Notes: generated from the sequence alone by a model not told the origin. Positions 25,219 to 35,212 are shown, counted from the stretch's first letter. The stretch is 64,000 nucleotides of DNA from Rhodothermales bacterium (GCA_028284265.1 JANQRZ010000006.1:62001-126000); one strand, 5' to 3'. Translations and numbers: made by a program.

Positions 25219-25244
25219 CTGGTTTCACCGAACGGATCGGTCGA

Positions 25245-26630
25245 TCAACCCGGCACTTCGGAGTTCGGACGCGGCCACTGCACGAAAATCTGCGACGTGA
25301 TGCCCTCGCCCACCTCGGGCGTCGGGAGCGTGTCGAGACGGTCGTACCGGCGGAGGTCCACCCAGCGGTGCCCCTCCCCGAAGAGCGAGTAGCGCCGCTC
25401 GGAGAGGAGTTGGTCGACCGCGTTGCTGGCGTCGAGTTCGACCGCGCCAAGCCCGGCGGCCGCACGAACGGCATTGATGTCACCTTCGGCAGCGTCGAAG
25501 TCGCCGTTGATGATGTTTGCCTCCGCCCGGATGAGGAGCAGTTCCTCGTTCCGAATGATCGGATAGGAATCGGTTGAGCTTTCGGCAACGGTCGCCACGA
25601 TGGCGCTGGACAAGCCGTTTGCGGCCCGAGGGCTTGCGTTGAAGTCCGTCCCGTCCGCATTCGGAATGTCACTCCGGTCGAGCACTTTCTCCGCTACCCG
25701 AGCATCGCCCTCTTCCGCATCCTCAACGAAGTCGGGGGACGCCCGAAGCTTGACGGAGGGCGCCGTCGGTACCTCAAACATCGGATTCAGCCGATCGCCT
25801 AGGCTGGTTCCATAGACGTGATAGGCCCCGAGGTCCATCGAGGCACCCGCATCCACAAAGGAAGCGTCGAGTGCTGCGAGCGCCGCATCGGCGTTGCCTT
25901 GGTAGATCGCCACGCGCGCTTGGATGGCTTGGTTGAACCGCGCAAAGTCAGCGGGTGCCAGACCCGCAGGCGTCTCGAAATCCTCAAACCCGCTAGAGAG
26001 CGTGAACGGAAACGCATCACCCGCCGCTGCCAGATCCTCAATCGCTTCGTCGAGGTAGCGGTTGATCTCGGCGTACCCTTCTTCCTTCGAGACGAACGGC
26101 GTGCTTACGTCCTCGGAGAAGACGATCTTAATTCCGTTCTCGTCGGTGTAGTTGAGATTGAGGAGCAGTTGATGCGCGATGATAGTCTTGGCATAGCCTC
26201 GCACACCAGCCAGCGCAGCCGCATCAATCACCCCAGACTCGGCACGCATCGTCGCCTGCTCCATCAGGATGTTCGCCTGCTCAATCGACCGATAGCGAGA
26301 TGACCATGGGGTCAGCAGGAGGAAGCCGCCAGGATCGAGCGGCCCCGTGTACAACTCGCCGGTATAGCGGGGGTCTGCTGGCTCGAAGTAATAGAGCTCG
26401 CGGCTGAAAATGCCGTTGACACGCCAGTAAACCCCCATTCCCACGCGCAGGCTTCCTTCGAGGCCCGTGGCGAGCGCGTTGATGCTGAGGTTTGCCGGAT
26501 CGTCGGCGGCGTTGGGATCCGCGATGTCGAGGCTGTCACACCCCGTTGGTATGGTGAGAAGGAATCCGCCTACGAGGAGTGCGGCGCAAAGCCGGGCGGT
26601 TCGGTGGAAAAACGTCGGTAGGGAAGTCAT
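25245..26630 (-). CDS. RagB/SusD-family outer membrane lipoprotein
   Basis: A 461-residue SusD/RagB homologue, the surface lipoprotein lid of a SusCD-type importer. The lipobox is TIPTGC. Typical helices follow, with LARGE alpha/TPR-like content, and the C-terminal family motif ERRYSLFGEGHRWVDLRRYD is clear. It is 48 bp downstream of the SusC-like gene and is followed by a strong terminator. No glycosidase, peptidase or dedicated regulator gene flanks the pair, so the nutrient cannot be inferred. Confidence 0.92.
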   Translation of the reverse strand: MTSLPTFFHRTARLCAALLVGGFLLTIPTGCDSLDIADPNAADDPANLSINALATGLEGSLRVGMGVYWRVNGIFSRELYYFEPADPRYTGELYTGPLDPGGFLLLTPWSSRYRSIEQANILMEQATMRAESGVIDAAALAGVRGYAKTIIAHQLLLNLNYTDENGIKIVFSEDVSTPFVSKEEGYAEINRYLDEAIEDLAAAGDAFPFTLSSGFEDFETPAGLAPADFARFNQAIQARVAIYQGNADAALAALDASFVDAGASMDLGAYHVYGTSLGDRLNPMFEVPTAPSVKLRASPDFVEDAEEGDARVAEKVLDRSDIPNADGTDFNASPRAANGLSSAIVATVAESSTDSYPIIRNEELLLIRAEANIINGDFDAAEGDINAVRAAAGLGAVELDASNAVDQLLSERRYSLFGEGHRWVDLRRYDRLDTLPTPEVGEGITSQIFVQWPRPNSEVPG

Positions 26631-26678
26631 AATGCAGACAGGCTGGTGGCTTGTAAGGTCGGGGTCGGAAGAGCTGGG

Positions 26679-29609
26679 TTAGAGTCCGAGCGCGACCTTG
26701 AAGTAGAAGCTGCGCGACGAGGGGAACGGGATCACGTCCACCGCCCGCCCGATGGCGACGTTGCCAAACTGGCTCACCTCTGGATCGTATCCGCTGTAGT
26801 CGGTGAACACGAGGAGGTTGCGACCAGAGACGCCCAGCGTCAAGCTGCGCGCCTGCCCGGCCGTCCAGCGTGCGACGAGGTCCGGGTTGACGTTGTAGGT
26901 CAGGCTAGCTTCGCGGAGCTTGAGATAGGTCCCATCTTCAACGTAGCGGCCCGTGCCACCGACGCCCGCGAGGCGATCCTGGCCCTCCGGCGTATCTAGG
27001 TCTTCCGACGTACCACCGAGGTCAGAGAGGAAGAGGCCGAGATTGATCACGTTACCGCCCTGCTTCCAGTCCCAGAGGAACCCGAGGTTGAAGTCGCCGA
27101 TGGCCAAGTTGTTGTTCCAGCCAAGTTGGAAGTCGGGGTTCTCATTTCCGAAATAGGCCTGGTTGCCTGCCTCGTCGAGACCCGTGATCGCGTTCGGCGA
27201 GCGACCTTCTTCGATGCGGAACTGACCGAGCGAGAGAGCAAAGCCGCCAATCTCGAAGGGGTCCACATCGAGTTGCGTGATCTCAGAGGCAGTCGAGGAG
27301 AAGTTGAACTGGGTGCTCCACGTGATCAGATCCGAGTTCACCGGCGTCGCTCCGAGGGCCACCTCGACGCCCTGTGTCCTCATCTCGCCCGCGTTGATGA
27401 ACTGCGAAGTATAGCCGGACGATGGCGGGAGGCCATTCTGCAGGATGAGGTCGGAGATGTTCTGCGTGTAGTAACTCACCTCTAGCGTCGCCTTGTCGTC
27501 GAAGAGCGTAGCATCCATGCCGACTTCGATCTCCTGTGTCGTCTCAGGTTCGATGTCGGGGTTGCCAAGACGCGTCGGGACGAGGACCCCCCCGAGACCG
27601 CCCGCATTCTCTCCGCCGAGCGACGTAAACTTCGCCCGGGCAAGCGGGAGGTTGCCTGTGCGCCCAAACGCTGCGCGGAGCTTGAACTCGTTGGCGAACC
27701 CGCTGATCGGCTCCCAGAATCCGAACTGCGAGAGGCGGACCGAGGCGGCGGCCTTCGGGAAGAAATAGAACTTGTCCGTGTCGCCATTACGGCTGCTGGC
27801 ATCGGCGCGGAAGCCTGCCGTCAGGAAGAACTTGTCCTGGATGTTGACCTCTTCCTGGGCGAAGAACCCGCGCTCGCGCTGGATGAGGCGGTTCTGGAGC
27901 ACGTTGATGCTCGCGGCCTGATCGAGGTTCTGCTGAGTCTCAACGATCCCCTGCGCCTGGCTCAGGATGTTGTCGAGGTCACGGGCCTCGTACTGATACC
28001 CCGCCGACGTGTTGAACGTGATCGACGATGGTGTGCTGTAATAGTGCACGAGGCTGATGCCAAGGTTGGTGCTCAGGCTCGTCGTCCGCCCTTTCACGGA
28101 CTGCCCCCGGACCGCCGGATCCTTCGCCTGCTCGAACTGGAGTTCGGGCGGCGAGAGGATATCGTTGGCGAGGGTGTAGTAATCCGCACCGCCCTGGACA
28201 TTCAGATCGAGGGTCTGGTTCTGGGTCCGCAGCAGGTTGAGCCCGAGAAGCCCGGAGCCGATGGCGCGGTTCGAGGTCTCCTCGTTCTTTAGAAGCTCGA
28301 TGGTCTGAAGCGGATTCGCGCCCGCAGGTCCTGCCGGGAAGTTCCCGTCGGCGTCAGCCTGCAGATCGATGAACGGGAGGGTAAACACCTGTGCGAAGCC
28401 GAGCGTCGTGCTGCCTTGGTTCTCGTTCCCCGTGATGCTTCGGTTCGAGACCGCGTTGGTGAGCGAGGTCGTAACGCTGAGGCGCAGACGGTCATTGAAG
28501 CGCTGCTCAACGTTGACCTTACCCGAGTACTTGTCGTAGCCCGTATTCTCGACAATCCCGTTTTCGTTAAGGGCGAGGCCGCTCACAAAGAAGCGGGTGT
28601 CCTGATCGCCGCCGGAGACCCCAACGCTGGTCTCGCTCAGGAGACCGTTGCGCCCGTAGATGAGGTCCTCATAGTCAAGGAGGCCATTTTGTGCGAGGAG
28701 CGCAGCGCCGCCTTCCTGTGCCGCCTCGGCGGTCTCAGCGGTGAACTGCCGCGTCCCGATCTTCTTAAGGATCGAGCTGAATCCGACCTGCTGGGTGATG
28801 TTGACCCGCGTTTCACCAGGCCGCCCGCGCTTCGTTGTGATGAGCACCACGCCATTCGTTGCTTTGGCTCCGTAGATCGCCGCAGCACTCGCGCCCTTGA
28901 GCACCTCAATACTCTCGATGTCGTTGGGGTTGATGTCGGCGATGCGGTTGGTTGGCTGCCCCTGCGGGCGGGCGCTGCCCGCGCCGGTCGCCGCTGTGAC
29001 GAGGTCAAGACCCGGCTCGATGGCCGAGTTGTCCATGATGACGCCGTCGATCACGTAGAGCGGCTGCGTGTCGCCCGTGATGGTGGACGTGCCGCGGAGG
29101 TTGACGTTAATGCCGCCCCCCGGCGCACCCGTGTTCTGGCTGATCGAGATACCGGCGATCTTGCCGTTGAGCGCCCGCTCCAGCGTCTGCGCCGGAGCCG
29201 GTACCAATTCTTCGGCAGAAATCGTCCCGACCGAGTTTGCCAAGTTGGAACGCTTGACGGAGGTGGCTAGACCCGTCACGACGACTTCGTCGAGGCCGAG
29301 CGGATCCTCCTCCATTTCCACATCGAAGGCCGTCACGCCGGGCGGCAGGACGACCTCAAAATCGCGGTAGCCAACGAACGAGAACAGAAGGCCCCGGTTG
29401 CCGGACGGTAGTGTGAGACTGTACTCCCCGTTGAGATCCGTGATCGTTCCCACGGTCGTTCCTTGGACGAGGATGTTGACACCCGGCAGCGGCTCGCCGG
29501 TGTCTGAATCGGTGACGGTTCCGTTGACGGATTGAGCTGATGCCGTGAGCGATCCGAGCAGGAATAGGGCGAGGGCACAGATCGCCCCTACGCTGTACCG
29601 TTGGCGCAT
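26679..29609 (-). CDS. SusC/RagA-family TonB-linked outer membrane protein
   Basis: A 976-residue TonB-dependent transporter. The start at 29609 gives a signal peptide (CALALFLLGSLTASAQS) preceded by GAAAGAGG; the open frame runs 37 codons further upstream without protein-like sequence. A carboxypeptidase D-like domain comes first (VNGTVTDSDTGEPLPGVNI), then the SusC plug with LDEVVVTGLA, ALNGKIAGISISQNTG, PLYVIDGVIMD and IESIEVLKGASAAAIYGAKA, then a large beta barrel ending in FYFKVALGL. It imports a substrate too large for porins using TonB energy, together with the SusD-like lipoprotein encoded next. Confidence 0.94.
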   Translation of the reverse strand: MRQRYSVGAICALALFLLGSLTASAQSVNGTVTDSDTGEPLPGVNILVQGTTVGTITDLNGEYSLTLPSGNRGLLFSFVGYRDFEVVLPPGVTAFDVEMEEDPLGLDEVVVTGLATSVKRSNLANSVGTISAEELVPAPAQTLERALNGKIAGISISQNTGAPGGGINVNLRGTSTITGDTQPLYVIDGVIMDNSAIEPGLDLVTAATGAGSARPQGQPTNRIADINPNDIESIEVLKGASAAAIYGAKATNGVVLITTKRGRPGETRVNITQQVGFSSILKKIGTRQFTAETAEAAQEGGAALLAQNGLLDYEDLIYGRNGLLSETSVGVSGGDQDTRFFVSGLALNENGIVENTGYDKYSGKVNVEQRFNDRLRLSVTTSLTNAVSNRSITGNENQGSTTLGFAQVFTLPFIDLQADADGNFPAGPAGANPLQTIELLKNEETSNRAIGSGLLGLNLLRTQNQTLDLNVQGGADYYTLANDILSPPELQFEQAKDPAVRGQSVKGRTTSLSTNLGISLVHYYSTPSSITFNTSAGYQYEARDLDNILSQAQGIVETQQNLDQAASINVLQNRLIQRERGFFAQEEVNIQDKFFLTAGFRADASSRNGDTDKFYFFPKAAASVRLSQFGFWEPISGFANEFKLRAAFGRTGNLPLARAKFTSLGGENAGGLGGVLVPTRLGNPDIEPETTQEIEVGMDATLFDDKATLEVSYYTQNISDLILQNGLPPSSGYTSQFINAGEMRTQGVEVALGATPVNSDLITWSTQFNFSSTASEITQLDVDPFEIGGFALSLGQFRIEEGRSPNAITGLDEAGNQAYFGNENPDFQLGWNNNLAIGDFNLGFLWDWKQGGNVINLGLFLSDLGGTSEDLDTPEGQDRLAGVGGTGRYVEDGTYLKLREASLTYNVNPDLVARWTAGQARSLTLGVSGRNLLVFTDYSGYDPEVSQFGNVAIGRAVDVIPFPSSRSFYFKVALGL

Positions 29610-29759
29610 GAATGGGCCTCTTTCGTTGGTGGGATGGGCTAGCGACCGACTCCACAGGTCCCTCCGGGAGTCGCCCCGAAAGGTAATGATTCCGTAACTC
29701 TGATACCGTGTAAAAAGCACTCCCCAAGCAAAAAGAGCTGTAAAGGAGCCTTATAACCC

Positions 29760-30596
29760 CTACAGACTCAACCGGTCGCGTAGTTCTCGGGAGCGGCTGC
29801 GGCTGGCAATCACCTCGTGCCCGCCCGTCAGTACGAGCTTGTAACGCCCGCTGAACCACTGAATCATCTCGCGGATGTGCCCGAGTTGCACGATGGCCGA
29901 GCGGTGGACCCGTATGAAGTGCTCCGGGTCGAGGCGCTGTTCGAGCGCGTCGAGTGTGTGCGAGACGATGTGGCGACTCGGCTGCGTGGGGCGACCCGGC
30001 GGACGGGCCTCGTCATTCTGGAGGACGTAGAGCCGGGTAATGCCATCCTCTACCTCCGCCGAAAGCAACTGCTCGGTCGACACAATCATCAGGCGGTCCG
30101 AGCCGGGGATCGACAACTGCTTGAGGTAGTCCCCGCCTTTCTCTGCCGGTGGCGACCCGGCTTGACGGTCAAGGTATTCGAGCAGATCGGCGAGGCGATC
30201 TTCACCGTCACGCTTAGCCCCGTCGCCGTCAGCCATCTTCTCGGCCCGCTCGATGGCGAGCGCGAGGCGGTCCTGCTGAATCGGCTTGAGGAGGTAGTCC
30301 ACCGCGCTCGCTTCAAAGGCACGGAGCGCATACTCATCGTGGGCCGTGGTGAACACGACGACGGGCCGCCCCTCCGGCGGCAACCGGTCGAGCACATCGA
30401 ACCCGTCGAGGCCGGGCATCTGGATATCGAGCAACACGAGGTCCACACCGCCTGCTTCCAGCCTCTCCAGCGCCTCGACGCCATCAACCGCTTCGCCGAC
30501 AACCTCGATGCGCCCCCCCTCAGCAAACGGTTCGAGCAGGCGAGTCAGCCGACTGCGGGCAGGCGCTTCATCGTCTACAACCAGGGTTCGGAGCAT
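29760..30596 (-). CDS. LytTR-family DNA-binding response regulator
   Basis: A 278-residue protein starting MLRTLVVDDEAPARSRL; a longer in-frame start would add 50 Arg/Gly-rich residues antisense to the neighbouring gene. The receiver domain (about 1-120) has the acidic pair DDE, phospho-acceptor Asp in LVLLDIQMPG, the Thr in VVFTTAH and the Lys in YLLKPI. A linker leads to a C-terminal LytTR domain (about 180-275) with HIVSHTLDALEQRLDPEHFIRVHRSAIV. Its likely partner is the LytS-type kinase encoded at 31717-34239; the two are separated by a methyltransferase gene. Target promoters are unknown. Confidence 0.93.
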   Translation of the reverse strand: MLRTLVVDDEAPARSRLTRLLEPFAEGGRIEVVGEAVDGVEALERLEAGGVDLVLLDIQMPGLDGFDVLDRLPPEGRPVVVFTTAHDEYALRAFEASAVDYLLKPIQQDRLALAIERAEKMADGDGAKRDGEDRLADLLEYLDRQAGSPPAEKGGDYLKQLSIPGSDRLMIVSTEQLLSAEVEDGITRLYVLQNDEARPPGRPTQPSRHIVSHTLDALEQRLDPEHFIRVHRSAIVQLGHIREMIQWFSGRYKLVLTGGHEVIASRSRSRELRDRLSL

Positions 30597-30621
30597 GGCG
30601 GGGTTCAGGATCGAGAGGGTA

Positions 30622-31515
30622 TCAGGCCTTGTGAAAATACCCAACCACCCAGTCGCCCATTCCGAACGGCTCGCCCAGCTTCTCCAGCCCCTGCCGGACG
30701 ACCTTGCGCGCGATGAACCCCCACCGCCCTTCCTGCGCGAGGCCACGGAAGAAGAACGGGTCGTAGTACTTCGACCACATCCCTGGCGTCTTCGTGAAGT
30801 GCGTCTCGAACCCGCAGCGCTCGACGACCGCCCGGAGCGAGTCCTCGGTGAAGCCTGAGAGGTGGATATCTCCGTAGAGCTTGCAGACGGTCTCGGCCTC
30901 CCCGCCGGAGGTCAACTGCTTGATCTTATCGCGGAGCGCGAACGTGAGCGGCTGCTGGTGCGGGACGTGGAGCACGAGCAACCCGCCCGGCTTCAGCTTG
31001 CGGTAGAAGGTCTCCAGAAACGCGATAGGCTCGTCGATGTGCTCTAGCACATGGTGGCACGTCAGCGCATCCAAGCTCTCGTCTTCGACCTCGTCGAGGG
31101 CGATGTAGCTCGCCCCGTACTGGTGCTCGCCGTGGCGGACGGCCTCGGCGGAAATCTCAGCACCCGTCACGTCCCAGCCTTCCTCCTGCGCTACACGGAC
31201 GAGATAGCCCGGCCCGGCACCTACATCGAGCAGGCGAGGCCGGTCGCCGGAGACGTAGCGCCGCATCAGTGCGAGTTGCTTCTTGAACTTCGGACGCCGG
31301 ATGCGAACCTCCCACTCGAACCGCTCGGCGTCGAAGCCTTTGAGGTAGGGGTAGTAGTCCTGATAGTCCTCGTGCTCGATCTCGTCCCGGTCGTAGAAGA
31401 TGGCTCCGGTGTCGGGGCATTGGTAGATCACCCGTCCGTCTTTCTTGCCCCAAACGCGGGACGACGTGGCGTTGGAAAACGGGGACTGGGCCGAGGCTGT
31501 GCGGGTTTCGCTCAT
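30622..31515 (-). CDS. Class I SAM-dependent methyltransferase (Methyltransf_23 type)
   Basis: A 297-residue protein. The start at 31515 (MSETRTASAQSPF) is favoured over a longer frame. SAM-binding motif I is LLDVGAGPGYLVRVA, followed by VTGAEISAEAV, the motif VLEHIDEPIAFLETFYRKLKPGG and LLVLHVPHQ. The N-terminal part VIYQCPDTGAIFYD recalls short Zn- or substrate-recognition ends of cell-surface glycan methyltransferases. It lies between the genes of a two-component system; whether it belongs to that signalling path or only shares the transcript is not clear. Confidence 0.87.
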   Translation of the reverse strand: MSETRTASAQSPFSNATSSRVWGKKDGRVIYQCPDTGAIFYDRDEIEHEDYQDYYPYLKGFDAERFEWEVRIRRPKFKKQLALMRRYVSGDRPRLLDVGAGPGYLVRVAQEEGWDVTGAEISAEAVRHGEHQYGASYIALDEVEDESLDALTCHHVLEHIDEPIAFLETFYRKLKPGGLLVLHVPHQQPLTFALRDKIKQLTSGGEAETVCKLYGDIHLSGFTEDSLRAVVERCGFETHFTKTPGMWSKYYDPFFFRGLAQEGRWGFIARKVVRQGLEKLGEPFGMGDWVVGYFHKA

Positions 31516-31716
31516 GGTCTGGAACAGGCAGAAGGAGATAACGTGTGCGTCGCGGCACGGACCACGAGGCATGACCTTATATAGTTCGGCAGAGCCGGAA
31601 GCGCTCTAAATAGGGGCTGGTGCTTTCTTCACAGCCAACAGGGTCTCCAAAGTACGACAGGCTATGAAGCTACCGCACCCACCCGGTCGCGCCAGTCCAT
31701 GCCTTACGCGCTTATT

Positions 31717-34239
31717 TCACGCTTCGGCTGCCGCCTCCGCCAGCGGAATCAACAGCCTTGCCGTGGTGCCTGCATCCGGCGCGCTGGCGAAGCGAAGCAA
31801 GTCGCTCCGTCCATACAGTTGCTCCAGCCGTGCGGCCACATTCTGCAGGCCGATGCCGAAGAACTCCGGCGGAGCATCGAGGTCAGCTATCCCATCGCCC
31901 CCACCGAAAAGTGCAGGAATACCGAGGCCGGTATCGGTGACGCACACCTCGGCGCAGTCACCATTCCGTCGGCTGGCGAGGGTGAGCGTGCCGCCGCCGC
32001 GCTTACGCTCGATGCCGTGCTTGACGGCGTTCTCGACGAGTGTCTGGACGGCGAACGCGGGTACCGGCAGGTCACGCAGTGCAGGGTCCCAGTCGTGCTC
32101 GATGCGGAGCTTGTCGCCGAAGCGGGCTTGCTCGATAGCGAGGTAGTCCTCGACGAGCCGCGCCTCATCGGCGAGCGGAACGAAAGTCCGACTGCCGGTC
32201 TGGAGGATGTAGCGGAAAATGCGCGCCAGCCGCTCGACTGTGCCCTCGGCCTCGTGCGGGTCCTGCTCGATCAGCGCGGCAATCGTGTTGAGGGTGTTGA
32301 AGAGGAAGTGCGGGTTGATCTGCGCCCGAAGCGCGGCAAGCTGGGCTTCGGCACTCTGCCGAACGAGCGCCTTCTCTCGCTCGATCAGCGCGAGGCGCTC
32401 CACCGCGAGCGCGAGTTGACCGCCTAGCGAGCGGAGGATTGCTACGTCTTCGAGATTGTAGACCGCACGACGCCGCGCCTTACGCCCCAGCACGAGGAGA
32501 CCTGCTGGTTCGGTCGCACCACCCGCCACCGGCACGGCCAGTGCCACCCCGTGCTGTTGCAAGAGCCGATCCTCCTCCGGCGAGAGATTGCTCTCATCGA
32601 GTTCAGCGTTGCGCGCCCATACGGTTCCGGCCTGCTGAAGCCGATCCCACACCTTCCGCAACTCGGCCTCGGTGAAATACGGCGGATCGGGGTGGTAGGT
32701 CGCCCGCACCCACGCATCGCCGCCCGCTGGGTCTCGCAGGAAAAGCACCGCCGACCGAACATCCAGTGCCTCACCGACGGTCTGCACCGTCTCCTGCGCG
32801 AGCCGGTGCGCGTCGAGAATCAGCCGCACCCGCTCACTGAAACCCCGAAGCCGAGATCGTGCCCGCTGCCGTTCTGTCACGAACCACTTAGCGGCATAGC
32901 GGCGGAGCACCCGCGCGCCGCGCTCGGCCAGCAGCATCAGCAGCACAACGTACACGCCCGCCACCACCGAGTGCGGCCATCCGCCCAAGTCCGACGGCAG
33001 CACGCGCTCGACAAGCAGTAGCCCACCGACCACAACAAAGAAGGCCGCGCCAAAAAGCATCACGTAGACCAGCGCCCGCGTCACAACCGCATCGGCCCGC
33101 CCGTAGCGCAAGGTCGCCACTGACGCCAGCCCGACCGGGGCCAGCGACAGCAGTTGGATCAGCACGATCAGCCCACCCACTCCGGCATCCGAAACGGCTC
33201 CCGGCAACGGCACGATCCCATAAACCGACAACGCCCCGAGCAGCGCGAGGGCGAACACCCCCGCACTCCCAGCCCGGCTCCACGCCGTTGAGGCCGGAAC
33301 GGCATCGCCCTCGGGCGTCTCGTCTGGCGTTCGTGCCACCAGCGTCAGGCCAGTGGCTGCGGCCACGTAGCAACACACGTAAAACAGGATGGGCGCAATG
33401 AGCGCGTCGAGTGTGAGCGGACCCACGCTGCCCCACAGCACGGCTCCCACCACCGCACTGCCCAAGACGACCGCCGGGAGATACACAGCGACCGCAAGGA
33501 CCCGCGCCCTGAGTTGCGCCACATCGGCGAGGACATGGTGGAGTAGCAGCGCCGGAAACAGCACCCAGCCGCCGAGCGCGAGGAGCGTCACCGCCTGGAA
33601 GAACGTCGCATAGGCCCCGCCCATCGGCGGCCCGATGAACGTCAGACTGAGCAGCCGAACGAGGTTGCCAAATACCCACAGCGACGCCGCCGCGAAGAGC
33701 GCAAACGTCCGCCGCGCTCGGCGGCTTCGGGTCACCAGCGGGGCCACGATTACGAGGCCGAGCAGGTGCAGAAACGCCACCAGCGCGAACCCCCACAGCG
33801 ACGCCTGCCACAGCACGCTACCCAGCGGATACAGAAACGTCGGATAGCGCGAGATCGGGATTTCGAACGACTGAAGCTGATCGTCCTGTACTACATCATA
33901 GACCAGCACATCACCCGGCGTGACGCCCTCGACGGCGCGCTTCACGTCCTCCGCCGAGAAGAACTGCTGGAACTCAAACTGGTAGAGCACGGCATCCTCG
34001 CGGAGACCGGCTGCATAGGCCGTGCCGCCCGGATAGACGTAGGCCGCCACGATCTCCCCATCACGATCCTGCCACTGCACCCAGTCGAACCCGCGCGGGG
34101 CCGAGGCCGTCGGCGTCTCGCCAGTCACGCGGGCAATCGTCCACCAGTCCGCCACCAGCCGCCCCAGCATCAGGAGCGACACGAGCGGGACGAGCACCAC
34201 GAATACCCGTAGCGCGACGGGGCGATCTCGAAAAGCCAT
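31717..34239 (-). CDS. LytS-type sensor histidine kinase with PDZ-like, membrane and GAF domains
   Basis: An 840-residue kinase starting MAFRDRPVALRVFV; a start 16 codons upstream (MVRFTPTFLPV) is also possible. One N-terminal membrane helix is followed by a PDZ-like periplasmic domain (YVYPGGTAYAAGLREDAVL), about nine further membrane helices, a GAF-like cytoplasmic domain (AVLFLRDPAGGDAWVRA), and a His_kinase domain whose LRAQINPHFLFNTLNTI holds the phospho-His. The ATPase domain has LVENAVKHGIE and DTGLGIP. It pairs with the LytTR regulator encoded at 29760-30596. The signal may be membrane or envelope state, which is inference. Confidence 0.91.
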   Translation of the reverse strand: MAFRDRPVALRVFVVLVPLVSLLMLGRLVADWWTIARVTGETPTASAPRGFDWVQWQDRDGEIVAAYVYPGGTAYAAGLREDAVLYQFEFQQFFSAEDVKRAVEGVTPGDVLVYDVVQDDQLQSFEIPISRYPTFLYPLGSVLWQASLWGFALVAFLHLLGLVIVAPLVTRSRRARRTFALFAAASLWVFGNLVRLLSLTFIGPPMGGAYATFFQAVTLLALGGWVLFPALLLHHVLADVAQLRARVLAVAVYLPAVVLGSAVVGAVLWGSVGPLTLDALIAPILFYVCCYVAAATGLTLVARTPDETPEGDAVPASTAWSRAGSAGVFALALLGALSVYGIVPLPGAVSDAGVGGLIVLIQLLSLAPVGLASVATLRYGRADAVVTRALVYVMLFGAAFFVVVGGLLLVERVLPSDLGGWPHSVVAGVYVVLLMLLAERGARVLRRYAAKWFVTERQRARSRLRGFSERVRLILDAHRLAQETVQTVGEALDVRSAVLFLRDPAGGDAWVRATYHPDPPYFTEAELRKVWDRLQQAGTVWARNAELDESNLSPEEDRLLQQHGVALAVPVAGGATEPAGLLVLGRKARRRAVYNLEDVAILRSLGGQLALAVERLALIEREKALVRQSAEAQLAALRAQINPHFLFNTLNTIAALIEQDPHEAEGTVERLARIFRYILQTGSRTFVPLADEARLVEDYLAIEQARFGDKLRIEHDWDPALRDLPVPAFAVQTLVENAVKHGIERKRGGGTLTLASRRNGDCAEVCVTDTGLGIPALFGGGDGIADLDAPPEFFGIGLQNVAARLEQLYGRSDLLRFASAPDAGTTARLLIPLAEAAAEA

Positions 34240-34317
34240 AGGCGCGAACCGTGTAACCGGAAGGAAGGTAGGTGTAAAACGCACCATATTCCATTCCGCA
34301 TCCCGACCCAAAACGCC

Positions 34318-35118
34318 GTGCCCCTCATCGACACCCATGCTCACGTCTACCTTGACCGCTTCGACGCCGACCGCGACGCCATGATCGAGCGAGCGAAGGC
34401 GGCTGGCATTACCGCTGTCGTACTCCCAGCGATTGACGTGCCCTCGATCCACGCGGCGCTCGCCCTGTGCGAGCAGTACCCCGGTTTCTTCTGGGCGATG
34501 GCAGCCCTCCATCCGTCCGAGGTGAAAGATGCAACGGATGCGGACTTCGCCGAGGTCGAAGCGCTGTGCGACCGGCCTGAGGTCGTGGCCGTAGGTGAGA
34601 GCGGGCTGGACTATTACTGGGACCGCTCGTTCAACGCGAAGCAGCAGGACTACCTACGGCGGCACGCCCGCCTCGCTGTGAAGCGTGACCTCCCGCTCAT
34701 TCTCCACAACCGCGATCAGCAAGGCAGCGACGCCGCCTCACTCGACCTCGTCGATATCCTGAAAGAGATCAAGGCCGGACCCGGCGGCGAGCGGCTGCGC
34801 GGCATCTTCCACTGCTTCGGCGGCCCAGTCTGGCTGGCCAATGACGTGCTCGACCTCGGTTTCCACGTCGGCCTCGGCGGGACGCTCACCTTTAAAAACG
34901 GCGGCGTGCCTGAGACCATCGAAAACGTTCCACTCGACAGGATCGTGCTGGAGACCGACGCGCCGTTCCTCGCCCCTACCCCGCACCGAGGCAAGCGCAA
35001 CGAACCGGCCTACGTCCGCCTCGTCGCCGAGAAGCTCGCCGAGGTGCGAGGGCTTTCTATCGAAGAGGTCGAAGCCGCGACGACAGCCAATGCTCGGACA
35101 CTGTTCGATCTCCACTAA
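34318..35118 (+). CDS. tatD: TatD-family metal-dependent hydrolase
   Basis: A 266-residue TatD/YcfH-type TIM-barrel nuclease. The GTG start is followed directly by the metal motif IDTHAHVYLDRFD. Other family motifs are VGESGLDYYWD, LPLILHNRD, GIFHCFGGP and the C-terminal LETDAPFLAPTPHRGKRNEP. Relatives act as 3'-5' exonucleases or D-aminoacyl-tRNA deacylases. It diverges from the LytS-type kinase gene with about 78 bp between the starts. Confidence 0.93.
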   Translation: MPLIDTHAHVYLDRFDADRDAMIERAKAAGITAVVLPAIDVPSIHAALALCEQYPGFFWAMAALHPSEVKDATDADFAEVEALCDRPEVVAVGESGLDYYWDRSFNAKQQDYLRRHARLAVKRDLPLILHNRDQQGSDAASLDLVDILKEIKAGPGGERLRGIFHCFGGPVWLANDVLDLGFHVGLGGTLTFKNGGVPETIENVPLDRIVLETDAPFLAPTPHRGKRNEPAYVRLVAEKLAEVRGLSIEEVEAATTANARTLFDLH

Positions 35119-35129
35119 GCAAACGAGAA

Positions 35130-35159
35130 ACCCCGCGCGCACCGAAGTACGCGCAGGGT
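35130..35159 (+). terminator. Possible terminator hairpin after tatD
   Basis: ACCCCGCGCG pairs with CGCGCAGGGT around a 10-nt loop, with one mismatch, 11 bp after the tatD stop. There is no T-run. Confidence 0.35.
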
Positions 35160-35212
35160 GGGGGACAACCCTGGCGAGGTTATCCGGAGGGGACGGTGGT
35201 AGGGTACGAACA

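Noticed and set aside
25245-29609. SusCD pair as part of a polysaccharide utilisation locus
   Set aside because: No glycoside hydrolase, lyase, hybrid two-component or ECF/anti-sigma genes flank it. Substrate assignment would be a guess.
31516-31716. The 200-bp gap between the methyltransferase and kinase genes as a tRNA or small RNA site
   Set aside because: No cloverleaf pattern, CCA end or strong hairpin was seen.
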